A DNA stretch of 5,675 bases from Candidatus Borrarchaeota archaeon (GCA_016840645.1 JAEORY010000287.1:1-5675), one strand, 5' to 3'; positions 1-4,928 are shown, numbered from the stretch's first letter. Numbers and translations are program-made. Notes: generated by a model not told the origin, from the letters alone.

Positions 1-413
1 GCTGCCGTTGGAGCCGAACCAATAATGTTTTGCCAATGGATCCAGTTTCCATCTTTAACCAGATACTGATCGCTTCCAGCGTCAAATATCTTGAGGTCAA
101 TATTGGGCTCCTGATCGGTTTCTACATCCTGCTCAACACCTTTGAGCCGACCAGTAATATATATAAGGTCGAAATGGTAACTTTCAGGAATTCGTTGCGA
201 AACCTGAGTAGTGTCACCAGCGGCAACATCTTCTGGTTCGAAGATCACTATTTGCCAGTCTTCATTGTTCCCTTGGAGGGCAAGAGAATTTGCGGGCTGG
301 TTCCGATCATTTATAATCGGAGTTTCGGGCGTGCTTGTCTGATGTAGCCTTGCGACATTCGCGTTCAGATTGTTAATTGCGTCTAGCAAAGCTTTTGTTG
401 TTTCGTTGGCCAT
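1..413 (-). CDS. Partial beta-rich protein, possible capsid or virion protein (C-terminus off the left edge)
   Basis: An uninterrupted minus-strand frame starts at the ATG at 413 (protein begins MANETTKALL) and stays open for 137 codons to the window edge, so the C-terminus is missing. The start is preceded by GAAAGG about eight bases upstream, an acceptable SD sequence. Residues 4-25 are predicted helical. The rest alternates polar and hydrophobic residues as in a beta-sandwich, for example WQIVIFEPED (53-62), HFDLIYITGRL (80-90) and IDLKIFDAG (105-113). No transmembrane segment or enzymatic motif is visible. It follows the 191-residue beta-rich gene in the same direction, separated by a strong hairpin, so the two are probably co-expressed. 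Two adjacent beta-rich proteins suggest paired single-jelly-roll capsid proteins, but this is inference from pattern and context. A spike or other virion protein is also possible. The reading frame is certain; the function is not. Confidence 0.8.
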   Translation of the reverse strand, partial: MANETTKALLDAINNLNANVARLHQTSTPETPIINDRNQPANSLALQGNNEDWQIVIFEPEDVAAGDTTQVSQRIPESYHFDLIYITGRLKGVEQDVETDQEPNIDLKIFDAGSDQYLVKDGNWIHWQNIIGSAPTA

Positions 414-437
414 TGATAAACCTTTCGTTTTAATATA

Positions 438-461
438 GGTGGGGGAGAAATCTCCCCCACC
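438..461 (-). terminator. Strong intercistronic hairpin, possible partial terminator
   Basis: GGTGGGGGAGA (438-448) and TCTCCCCCACC (451-461) form a perfect 11-bp inverted repeat with a two-base centre; as RNA the innermost pair would open to give a four-base loop. On the minus strand it is followed by TATATT, a poor uridine tract. On the plus strand it is followed by no T run. It lies between the 191-residue gene and the next gene, about 25 bases upstream of the latter's start. A leaky terminator or an mRNA stability or processing element that sets the ratio of the two products is more plausible than a full stop, because no clear promoter follows. Confidence 0.5.
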
Positions 462-501
462 ATAAACCTAATAAAACTTCACCGTCAAGTGCGGTAAAGG
501 T

Positions 502-1077
502 CTATCCTACGGGACGTTCACTTCTTCCGAAAATGACACAGCCAATATACTGGTCTTCCAGAGGAGTATAACCGGGGGTGTCCCAATTAACTTCCATGTA
601 GAAGTTTTCGAACGAGTCGATTGTTACAAGATAAGGTCTCTTGTATTTCAGAATGTTGTCTTGACGACCATCTCCAGTAAACGCACGGGTATCGGGCGCG
701 GCCGACGGCCCACGAACACTTTCACGCCACTGGCTTCCGCCAACAAACATGTTGAGCGTGAAATAGTCGGGATAATACGTGTCGTTTACCCAGAATGCAG
801 CATAACCGCGAATGAAGTTATCAACGTTATCTGCATTCATGAACGGAGGAGGTGAAAGATAGAAGCTGGTAATTGTGAAAGTCTTTATGCTTCCGAGGAA
901 ACCAGTGGTCCTGAGGTTTGTGTGGCTGTAAGTTTTCTGGACAGCGGTACCAGGAATAGTCTGGCCTACCGGCACCTGAAAAAATCGAGCCTGGTTTTGC
1001 TGGACGCCTTCTTCGAGAAGCACGTGGTCATAGAGCCAACCCAGCAGAACATTTTTTTCGCCTTGAAGTCTTGCCAT
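502..1077 (-). CDS. Beta-rich virion protein, candidate single-jelly-roll capsid protein
   Basis: 191 residues. The ATG at 1077 has AAAGGAG seven bases upstream, which fixes the start. An N-terminal amphipathic stretch (about 5-23) is followed by an all-beta pattern. Likely strands include KTFTITSFYLS (65-75), YAAFWVND (92-99), YFTLNMFVGG (105-114), RPYLVTIDS (147-155), NFYMEVNW (158-165) and YIGCVIFGRSERPV (177-190). Strand density, many aromatic residues, no catalytic signature and no membrane segment are typical of jelly-roll capsid proteins. The ending, a strand pair 'NFYMEVNW...GCVIFG.SERPV', would suit the last two strands of a barrel. Length is close to that of small single-jelly-roll capsid proteins of tailless membrane-containing phages. 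The gene lies between a hydrophobic virion-like protein and a second beta-rich protein. Capsid identity is inferred from pattern and neighbours; a minor spike or decoration protein remains possible. Confidence 0.9.
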   Translation of the reverse strand: MARLQGEKNVLLGWLYDHVLLEEGVQQNQARFFQVPVGQTIPGTAVQKTYSHTNLRTTGFLGSIKTFTITSFYLSPPPFMNADNVDNFIRGYAAFWVNDTYYPDYFTLNMFVGGSQWRESVRGPSAAPDTRAFTGDGRQDNILKYKRPYLVTIDSFENFYMEVNWDTPGYTPLEDQYIGCVIFGRSERPVG

Positions 1078-1117
1078 TTTTTTCTCCTTTAAAACTTAAT
1101 TATCCGCTAGCCTCCCA

Positions 1118-1139
1118 CAACGTGTTTGGCTTCACGTTG
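1118..1139 (-). other. Intergenic hairpin between hydrophobic-protein and beta-protein genes
   Basis: CAACGTG (1118-1124) and CACGTTG (1133-1139) are perfect 7-bp arms around an 8-base loop, in the 90-bp gap between two minus-strand genes. No uridine tract follows on either strand, so it is not a normal intrinsic terminator. It may stabilise or process the polycistronic mRNA. Confidence 0.35.
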
Positions 1140-1167
1140 CGATCCTTCGCACTTAAAGAGTGGGTGT

Positions 1168-1869
1168 TTACCAGGGACCATCCCCGACAGACTCACCCAT
1201 AAGTTCTTCTTCTGAAACGTAATCGCCATATTCGGCACCTTGAACGTCAACGTTTTCGGGCAGATAAAGCTGTCCAACGTTTCCGCCACTTACCTGCACG
1301 TCTTCCGGCAGATAAACTTGACCCATTCCATTCATAAAGCCTTTCATATCTAGCTTTAGAGCATTGGCCATGGGTGTAGCAACAAGGCTTGCCAGCATTC
1401 CCGCAAGGGAAGCACCTATAGCCATGTCGCCAGCTTTTTCGCTTTTAAGTATAACGTTACCTATAATAGAGCCTACAGCAGCTCCACCAAGAGGTGCGAA
1501 ATACTTAGCGAAATTTTCGGGCAGATTGGTATTTTTTATCAGCCCGGCGAGAATCGTAGAGCTAAGCAGACCAGCGGTCGCCGCTCCTATTCCCTTGAGA
1601 TTGTCGGTGGAAGCAACTTTTGTTACAGATTCTGTAATAGTAAGCTGTCCAAAATCGCCACCATAGAACGGGGAGTCGCCCAGATCATCGAAAAAGGGCG
1701 AGCTGTGGAGTTTTGATAGTCCTGCCATGCCTGGCATCCTCCTGCAAAAAGCGTCTCTTTTAATGGGGTTACTGAGTTTTTTCCCGGCATAACTTCTCTG
1801 CTTTGTCGATGGCACAAAGTTATAACCAGGAGGGCAACTCTTACTAGGCCCGGGAGTTAATCCAAACAT
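1168..1869 (-). CDS. Hydrophobic, probably virion-membrane-associated protein with C-terminal YLPE repeats
   Basis: 233 residues, family not recognised. The ATG at 1869 is preceded by AAGGAGGT, a near-perfect SD sequence with only three bases between it and the ATG. The N-terminal 50 residues are basic and contain two cysteines, CPPGYNF (12-18) and DAFCRRM (39-45), with no signal peptide. Residues 92-111, 125-141 and 149-171 are rich in Gly, Ala, Ser, Ile and Leu (for example LGGAAVGSIIGNVIL), and form three candidate membrane helices or glycine-zipper-like packing helices. The acidic C-terminus carries two copies of a motif, GQVYLPEDVQV (183-193) and GQLYLPENVDV (199-209). Such small-residue-rich hydrophobic proteins are common as membrane components of lipid-containing phages and as membrane-penetration proteins of other phages. 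Position directly before the candidate capsid genes supports a virion role. The frame is certain; membrane insertion and function are inferred. Confidence 0.9.
   Translation of the reverse strand: MFGLTPGPSKSCPPGYNFVPSTKQRSYAGKKLSNPIKRDAFCRRMPGMAGLSKLHSSPFFDDLGDSPFYGGDFGQLTITESVTKVASTDNLKGIGAATAGLLSSTILAGLIKNTNLPENFAKYFAPLGGAAVGSIIGNVILKSEKAGDMAIGASLAGMLASLVATPMANALKLDMKGFMNGMGQVYLPEDVQVSGGNVGQLYLPENVDVQGAEYGDYVSEEELMGESVGDGPW
1243..1323 (-). repeat. Two tandem YLPE(D/N)V protein repeats
   Basis: Residues 183-193 (GQVYLPEDVQV) and 199-209 (GQLYLPENVDV) of the hydrophobic protein repeat with a 16-residue period, separated by SGGNV. The repeat shows in the DNA as two copies of GGCAGATAAA followed by divergent third positions. 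The protein repeat is therefore maintained while synonymous sites drift, which suggests selection for a repeated binding surface and not a recent duplication. Confidence 0.7.
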
Positions 1870-1950
1870 ACTACCTCCTTAGTACGCAGTTTGGGTACAC
1901 GAATATATATAGATTTGGTTAAAACGGAGGTTGTTTGTCCAACAAATATC

Positions 1951-1984
1951 AAGTGCTTTTTCCTTGGTAAAGGGTTTAGCACTT
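1951..1984 (-). other. Stem-loop in the leader of the hydrophobic-protein gene
   Basis: AAGTGCT (1951-1957) pairs with AGCACTT (1978-1984). In the minus-strand RNA an inner CCUU/AAGG stem with a UACC loop stacks above a symmetric four-by-four internal loop. It lies in the 181-bp gap between the transglutaminase-like and hydrophobic-protein genes, well upstream of the AAGGAGGT ribosome site. It could regulate or stabilise the mRNA. It lacks a uridine tract, so it is not a plain terminator. Confidence 0.35.
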
Positions 1985-2025
1985 AACGGACAGTTCTATT
2001 AGGTTGTGGGAATTTTACAAAACAT

Positions 2026-2054
2026 ATTATAGTCGTGTCAACAGAAAAATTTAA
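2026..2054 (-). promoter_or_regulatory. Possible promoter for hydrophobic-protein and capsid-candidate genes
   Basis: A consensus -10 hexamer TATAAT (2031-2026) lies 17 bases from a weak -35, TTAAAT (2054-2049). A perfect TTGACA (2041-2036) is also present but sits only four bases before the TATAAT, too close to act with it. The 'TATAATATG' string matches the promoter at 2664-2690. The resulting 5' leader of about 150 bases would contain the stem-loop at 1951-1984. This is a guess from sequence only. Confidence 0.3.
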
Positions 2055-2593
2055 TTTTCTAACGACCAATCTATTTTGCGCATAGCCTTGGGATATTCCC
2101 AACCAAGTTTGGCTCTAGGAATAGATGGATCCGCGGGAATCCACTTACCATTTACATTCATCAATACATATACATGGGAAAAAGAATTAGGTCTGGCGGC
2201 ATCTGCTGCAATAGCCCTGAATCGCACGGGAATACCTATTGAGAGCGCTAATGCCGCTAGTAACGTAGACAAGTCGTCACAGTCTCCGAATTTCCAATCA
2301 AGCGTTCTTTCCGGCGACTGAATAGTCTCGACTCCATCGATGTCTCTTGTCCACCGAATATTTTTCTTTACCCACGTAAACAATTTATCTGCTTCACAAT
2401 TAAAATCCTTGACAGCACACAAAAAATTGCCACCATTACCCCTGACAATTTTACCCGCCAAAGCTCTGATAGCAGGATTAGTGCTTCCTTTACGTGCATG
2501 CTTGGACATTGTGCGCAATGTTTCCTTGACTCCCACGTCCCCACCAGGTATATCCCTTAAATTTCCAACGGGCTTACCGGCATATTTTCTCAT
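2051..2593 (-). CDS. Transglutaminase-like cysteine protease-fold protein
   Basis: 180 residues. The fold is recognised from the three-part signature of the transglutaminase-like (papain-like) superfamily: nucleophile Cys105 in FGDCDDLSTLLAALALSIGIPVRF-type context (GDCDD at 103-107), His140 in SHVYV (139-143), and Asp155 in WIPADPS (151-157). The segment VETIQSPERTL (88-98) before the Cys block is also characteristic of phage and bacterial members. No signal peptide or membrane helix is seen. Members catalyse peptide cleavage or amide transfer, and phage members found near structural genes are presumed to process or crosslink virion proteins or act on the cell wall. The substrate here is unknown. 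The ATG at 2593 has GGAG about six bases upstream and overlaps the stop of a possible 21-codon leader ORF in an ATGA arrangement. All three catalytic residues are present, so activity is plausible. Confidence 0.93.
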   Translation of the reverse strand: MRKYAGKPVGNLRDIPGGDVGVKETLRTMSKHARKGSTNPAIRALAGKIVRGNGGNFLCAVKDFNCEADKLFTWVKKNIRWTRDIDGVETIQSPERTLDWKFGDCDDLSTLLAALALSIGIPVRFRAIAADAARPNSFSHVYVLMNVNGKWIPADPSIPRAKLGWEYPKAMRKIDWSLEN

Positions 2594-2655
2594 GTTGTCT
2601 CCAAATAAAATGGGGCGGGGATTGAGGGGGACCCGCCCCCACGAACGTAAGTCAT
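2590..2655 (-). CDS. Possible 21-residue leader peptide coupled to the transglutaminase-like gene
   Basis: A short frame begins at the ATG at 2655 (MTYVRGGG...) and ends with TGA at 2592-2590, which overlaps the ATG of the transglutaminase-like gene as ATGA. The peptide is rich in Gly and Pro and ends YLETT. It has no SD sequence, but the promoter at 2664-2690 is predicted to start transcription at about 2655-2657, so the ORF could be read as a leaderless mRNA. Its codons cover both GC-rich hairpins of the leader. Translation would therefore melt the terminator-like stem and deliver ribosomes to the downstream start. The overlap could be chance; treat it as a candidate. Confidence 0.3.
   Translation of the reverse strand: MTYVRGGGSPSIPAPFYLETT
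2612..2640 (-). terminator. Attenuator-like pair of mutually exclusive GC-rich hairpins
   Basis: In minus-strand RNA, GGGGCGGG (2639-2632) pairs with CCCGCCCC (2619-2612), a GC-only 8-bp stem followed by AUUUUAUUU, which resembles an intrinsic terminator. The same upstream G run can instead pair as GGGGG (2640-2636) with CCCCC (2630-2626) around the loop CGGGU. The two structures cannot form together. They lie between a promoter and the transglutaminase-like start, which is the geometry of an attenuator. It could also simply be a terminator for the upstream genes. Confidence 0.45.
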
Positions 2656-2660
2656 GTCTG

Positions 2661-2678
2661 CATATTATATATAATATG
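2661..2678. repeat. 18-bp perfect palindrome shared with the divergent region
   Basis: CATATTATATATAATATG is a perfect palindrome covering the -10 region of the minus-strand promoter. Its inner 16 bases are identical to 4912-4927. Overlap with the -10 would make it an effective operator, or a symmetric promoter core. Confidence 0.6.
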
Positions 2679-2690
2679 AGAAGTTGTCAA
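2664..2690 (-). promoter_or_regulatory. Sigma70-like promoter for the transglutaminase-like gene
   Basis: A perfect -35 TTGACA (2690-2685) is followed by a perfect -10 TATAAT (2669-2664) at a short 15-bp spacing, or by TAATAT (2667-2662) at the optimal 17 bp. Both -10 choices sit inside the 18-bp palindrome at 2661-2678. Predicted transcription starts are at about 2655-2657, at or next to the ATG of the mini-ORF. This is the best promoter match in the window. Confidence 0.65.
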
Positions 2691-2693
2691 GAG

Positions 2694-2858
2694 TTATTTT
2701 GCTTTTTTTTTCAAAAAATCTTCCACGAATGGCACTATCATAGGGGCGTATGTAAGTAGCTTGGAAATCACTCCATGATATTTTTCCAGATTATCGTTGA
2801 ATCTCGTTAGCTGTTTTACAAGATTTTCCGCTATTTCAGCGTAATTTTTATTCTCCAT
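2694..2858 (-). CDS. 54-residue hypothetical protein overlapping the coiled-coil gene
   Basis: The protein begins MENKNYAEIAENLVKQLTRF and ends KKKAK. The ATG at 2858 lies inside the last codons of the 639-residue gene and the two overlap by 11 bp. A very strong SD sequence, GAGGAGGAG, sits seven bases upstream within that gene, so translational coupling is likely. The sequence is predicted to be mostly helical: an amphipathic N-terminal half, then a hydrophobic stretch VISKLLTYAPMIVPFVEDFL (30-49), then a lysine tail. This suits a peripheral membrane or protein-binding helix; it is rather interrupted (two prolines, one charged pair) for a classic transmembrane span. Nine consecutive adenines encode part of the lysine tail and could allow slippage. 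Function is not recognised. The good SD, the overlap and the biased composition support it as a real gene. Confidence 0.75.
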   Translation of the reverse strand: MENKNYAEIAENLVKQLTRFNDNLEKYHGVISKLLTYAPMIVPFVEDFLKKKAK

Positions 2859-4767
2859 CAATCAACTCCTCCTCTAGCTCATCTACTTCTTCAATATCTT
2901 GCCTATTTTCTTCAGATTCATTTGTTTCTGGCTTTATTTCCGGCTTGGATTCAGGTGCTTTATGGCCAAGAGCGATAGCCAGTTCTTCCTGGAACTTATT
3001 CCACCACTGAATAGCATAGGGATCGTGTACGATTTTGGCGTTATCATCTGCTATAAGCGGTATCAATCCTTGTTGTGTCTCTATTTTTATGCTTAACAAG
3101 GATCTTTTGATTTCATCCCATGGTTGCTGATAAAGTTTGTCAATAGCAATTTTGCCAAAGGTGCCAAAGCCCTTGAGTTCTTCAACGAACTGAGACGGAT
3201 GAATTCTTTCTTTAATGTAGCCCAGGAAACGACCTATAATAGATTTGCCGGTATCGTTTTGTGCAAGCGAGTAAAGTAGCTTATAGCCATCAGACTCGTT
3301 TTCCGGAGGTTCTTGTTGTGAAACTTCTGTCACGCCTAATTCTGGCTCGTTTCCAGTATCTGACTGCTGAACCTGTGGTTGTTCTGGCTGCTGCACCTGC
3401 TGAAATTGAGGTGCTTGTACCTGTGGGTAATTGGCTGGCATTTGTCTCATTTGACCCGCTTGCGACCTCACAACTTCTCCAATAGTATTTATTACGCTTC
3501 CCAGAAGGTCGGAATTTGATTTACCTTTTTCGTGTATACCGATTTTTTCCTGTACGTGGTTTACCAGGTTGAGTTGCTGGCGAGTCATTTGAGTCATGAG
3601 CTGTAGATTCTGGTGAATCATGTTCTGCATGTCGTCTGATTTAGACTTGGCTTGTTCCGCCATCATTGCAATCATTTGCTTATGAGTCTCGTTTTCTCTC
3701 TGTATTTGCTGACGGCGCTCCTCAAGTTCTATCTTACGAGCTTCATCCGCTTCTTTACGAGCCTGTTCTTCTCGTTTCTGCATCATTGCCATGCGAGCCT
3801 CTGACTCTTTTTTCTCTATAGCGACTCTCTCGGCTTCTAGCCTTTGCAATTCAATCCGTTCCTTGCGTTCTTCTCGTTCACGTTCTCTACGAAGTTCTTC
3901 TCGCCTTTCTTCCTGTTCTCGCCTGCGTTCTTCTTCTTCGCGCTTTCTGCTTTCTTCTTTTTCTAAACGTTCCTTTTCTTCTTTGCGCTCCAACTCCCAC
4001 CTGTGTTCACGTTCCTTGCGATCTTCCTGTTCTCGCCTGCGTTCTTCTTCAATACGAGCTTTCATTAGTTCAATTTCGTGCTTACGTTCCATCTCGTCTT
4101 GCCTGCGCTGTTCTTCACGCTCCTTGCGTGCCTCTCTGTCAGCTTCTTTTTGCGCCTGCATCATCTGCATCATCATGACAGTCATTTCAGAACTGCCGTT
4201 TCTGCTTTGATTCAGGAAACTTTTAATTTCATTGATTTCGTCTTTAAGCGTTTTTTCTTCACCGCTACCACCACGTACTTTGTCAAGCTGTTGCTGTTTT
4301 TTTTCCAGCTCAATTTCTTTTTCCATGCGCTCAAGCTCCTTTTCCATGTCCAACAACTCCTTATCCTTTTGGTTTGGTTTGATCTTGAAAACTGCAAAAT
4401 TCGCCTGCTTCAATCGCTTTTTATTTGGATCACAGGGGTAGGCATAATAGGTACCATGTCCATGTTCCTTATAATATTTGTCTACAATAACAGCTTTTAG
4501 CGATTCTTCATCATCTATATCTGTAATAGGGATGAATCCAACCCGTATTTGTAGCTTTCCCTGTCCATTAAAGTCAACGTTGTCTTTTCTAATCTCTAAA
4601 AAACCCTTTGACAATGACTCTGCGTTTATTTGCTCGTTGAAGCTAGTCATTCTCTGCCTGTCGTCCCTTGATATTTTTGGACTTCGCCTGTCGATCAAAC
4701 TGGCGCTTTCGATCTCATCGTCTTCGTAAAACTCATCCTCGTCAAAATCTTCTATTTCTCTCGTCAT
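2848..4767 (-). CDS. 639-residue coiled-coil / single-alpha-helix protein
   Basis: The ATG at 4767 has AAAGGGGGA upstream. Domains: acidic N-terminus (1-25); a small globular, probably beta-rich region (about 55-130, with GHGTYYAYPCDP at 103-114 and ANFAVFKI at 122-129); a first charged helix (133-165); a glycine-rich break (165-170); and a very long Glu/Arg/Lys helix (about 175-400). Residues 205-360 alternate acidic and basic blocks with few hydrophobic positions, more like a stable single alpha helix than a heptad coiled coil. Methionines and glutamines dominate 365-405. A Gln/Pro linker (443-490) leads to a compact C-terminal domain (about 494-602, with the aromatic motif IQWWNKF at 586-592) and an acidic tail. 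There is no signal peptide or membrane segment. It is the first gene after the divergent control region. A scaffold, spacer or DNA/membrane-tethering role is possible, but no family is recognised. Confidence 0.93.
   Translation of the reverse strand: MTREIEDFDEDEFYEDDEIESASLIDRRSPKISRDDRQRMTSFNEQINAESLSKGFLEIRKDNVDFNGQGKLQIRVGFIPITDIDDEESLKAVIVDKYYKEHGHGTYYAYPCDPNKKRLKQANFAVFKIKPNQKDKELLDMEKELERMEKEIELEKKQQQLDKVRGGSGEEKTLKDEINEIKSFLNQSRNGSSEMTVMMMQMMQAQKEADREARKEREEQRRQDEMERKHEIELMKARIEEERRREQEDRKEREHRWELERKEEKERLEKEESRKREEEERRREQEERREELRREREREERKERIELQRLEAERVAIEKKESEARMAMMQKREEQARKEADEARKIELEERRQQIQRENETHKQMIAMMAEQAKSKSDDMQNMIHQNLQLMTQMTRQQLNLVNHVQEKIGIHEKGKSNSDLLGSVINTIGEVVRSQAGQMRQMPANYPQVQAPQFQQVQQPEQPQVQQSDTGNEPELGVTEVSQQEPPENESDGYKLLYSLAQNDTGKSIIGRFLGYIKERIHPSQFVEELKGFGTFGKIAIDKLYQQPWDEIKRSLLSIKIETQQGLIPLIADDNAKIVHDPYAIQWWNKFQEELAIALGHKAPESKPEIKPETNESEENRQDIEEVDELEEELIDGE
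3908..4050 (-). repeat. 29-bp direct repeat inside the charged helix
   Basis: The same 29 bases occur at 3908-3936 and 4022-4050, exactly 114 bp (38 codons) apart. They encode EEERRREQE at residues 240-248 and 278-286 of the coiled-coil protein. The in-frame spacing suggests growth of the helix by duplication. The exact match implies recent duplication or homogenisation, and the helix length may vary between relatives. Confidence 0.6.
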
Positions 4768-4780
4768 TTTTCCCCCTTTC

Positions 4781-4794
4781 GCTGTTCTAACAGC
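4781..4794. promoter_or_regulatory. Small dyad next to the ribosome site of the coiled-coil gene
   Basis: GCTGTT (4781-4786) and AACAGC (4789-4794) are inverted around CT, immediately upstream of the SD region of the 639-residue gene. It may be an operator half-site pair or a small RNA hairpin. The CTGTT/AACAG core loosely resembles the CTGTA/TACAG core of the adjacent tandem repeats. Confidence 0.3.
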
Positions 4795-4797
4795 AAA

Positions 4798-4854
4798 GTA
4801 CAGTAAAAGTACAGTAAAAGTACAGTAAGCGTTACAGTAAACGGTACAGTAAAC
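4798..4854. repeat. Five tandem 11-12 bp iteron-like repeats (core TACAGTAA)
   Basis: Five direct copies run GTACAGTAAAA, GTACAGTAAAA, GTACAGTAAGC, GTTACAGTAAAC and GGTACAGTAAAC. The core TACAGTAA occurs at 4799, 4810, 4821, 4833 and 4845, with periods 11, 11, 12, 12, close to one DNA helical turn. A protein bound to each copy would lie on nearly the same face. The array is in the 5' untranslated region of the coiled-coil gene, just after its predicted transcription start. It fits a cooperative repressor operator or replication iterons; the adjoining AT-rich DNA allows either. Confidence 0.8.
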
Positions 4855-4862
4855 ATGCTTAA

Positions 4863-4892
4863 ATACTAAAGCAAGTTTACCTACGAAGTCAA
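4863..4892 (-). promoter_or_regulatory. Promoter for the coiled-coil gene
   Basis: On the minus strand TTGACT (4892-4887) and TAGTAT (4868-4863) are separated by 18 bp, predicting a start near 4856 at the edge of the tandem repeats. An inverted, degenerate copy of the repeat half-site, GTTTAC (4875-4880 on the plus strand), lies in the promoter spacer. Repeat-binding protein could therefore reach the promoter. Confidence 0.45.
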
Positions 4893-4899
4893 TAATAAT

Positions 4900-4928
4900 T
4901 TGAATTTTTTTATATTATATATAATATA
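4900..4928 (+). promoter_or_regulatory. Palindromic -10 region, possible plus-strand promoter
   Basis: TATATTATATATAATATA (4911-4928) is a perfect palindrome whose inner 16 bases match 2662-2677. It is preceded by TTGAAT (4900-4905), which gives TTGAAT-16 bp-TAATAT. The same order, a TTGA-type hexamer then 6-7 bases then the palindrome, is seen in inverted orientation at 2690-2661. If active, the mRNA would start near 4934 and carry a leader of about 110 bases through the palindrome cluster into the helix-turn-helix gene. Confidence 0.35.

Noticed and set aside
30..347. Plus-strand frame of 105 residues at the left edge
   Set aside because: It lies opposite the minus-strand frame that starts at 413. 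The minus frame has an SD sequence, plausible composition and operon context; the plus frame has none.
1107..1289. Alternative minus-strand frame of 60 residues across the end of the hydrophobic-protein gene
   Set aside because: It is out of frame with the repeat-bearing C-terminus, has no SD sequence and no coherent composition.
2043..2060. AT-only inverted repeat AGAAAAATTTAATTTTCT at the end of the transglutaminase-like gene
   Set aside because: The stem has almost no GC pairs and overlaps the stop codon, so it would be too weak to act as a terminator.
2340..2759. Plus-strand frame of 139 residues
   Set aside because: It runs across the antisense of the transglutaminase-like gene, its leader and part of the 54-residue gene, with no SD sequence. 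The catalytic motifs are on the minus strand.
3791..4210. Plus-strand frame encoding a Ser/Arg-rich protein of 139 residues
   Set aside because: It is the antisense reading of the Glu/Arg/Lys helix: GAA/GAG/CGT-type codons read backwards give Ser and Arg. It has no SD sequence and its composition is fully explained by the minus-strand gene.
4798..4854. CRISPR-like array
   Set aside because: The units are 11-12 bp direct repeats with no unique spacers between them, which excludes CRISPR.
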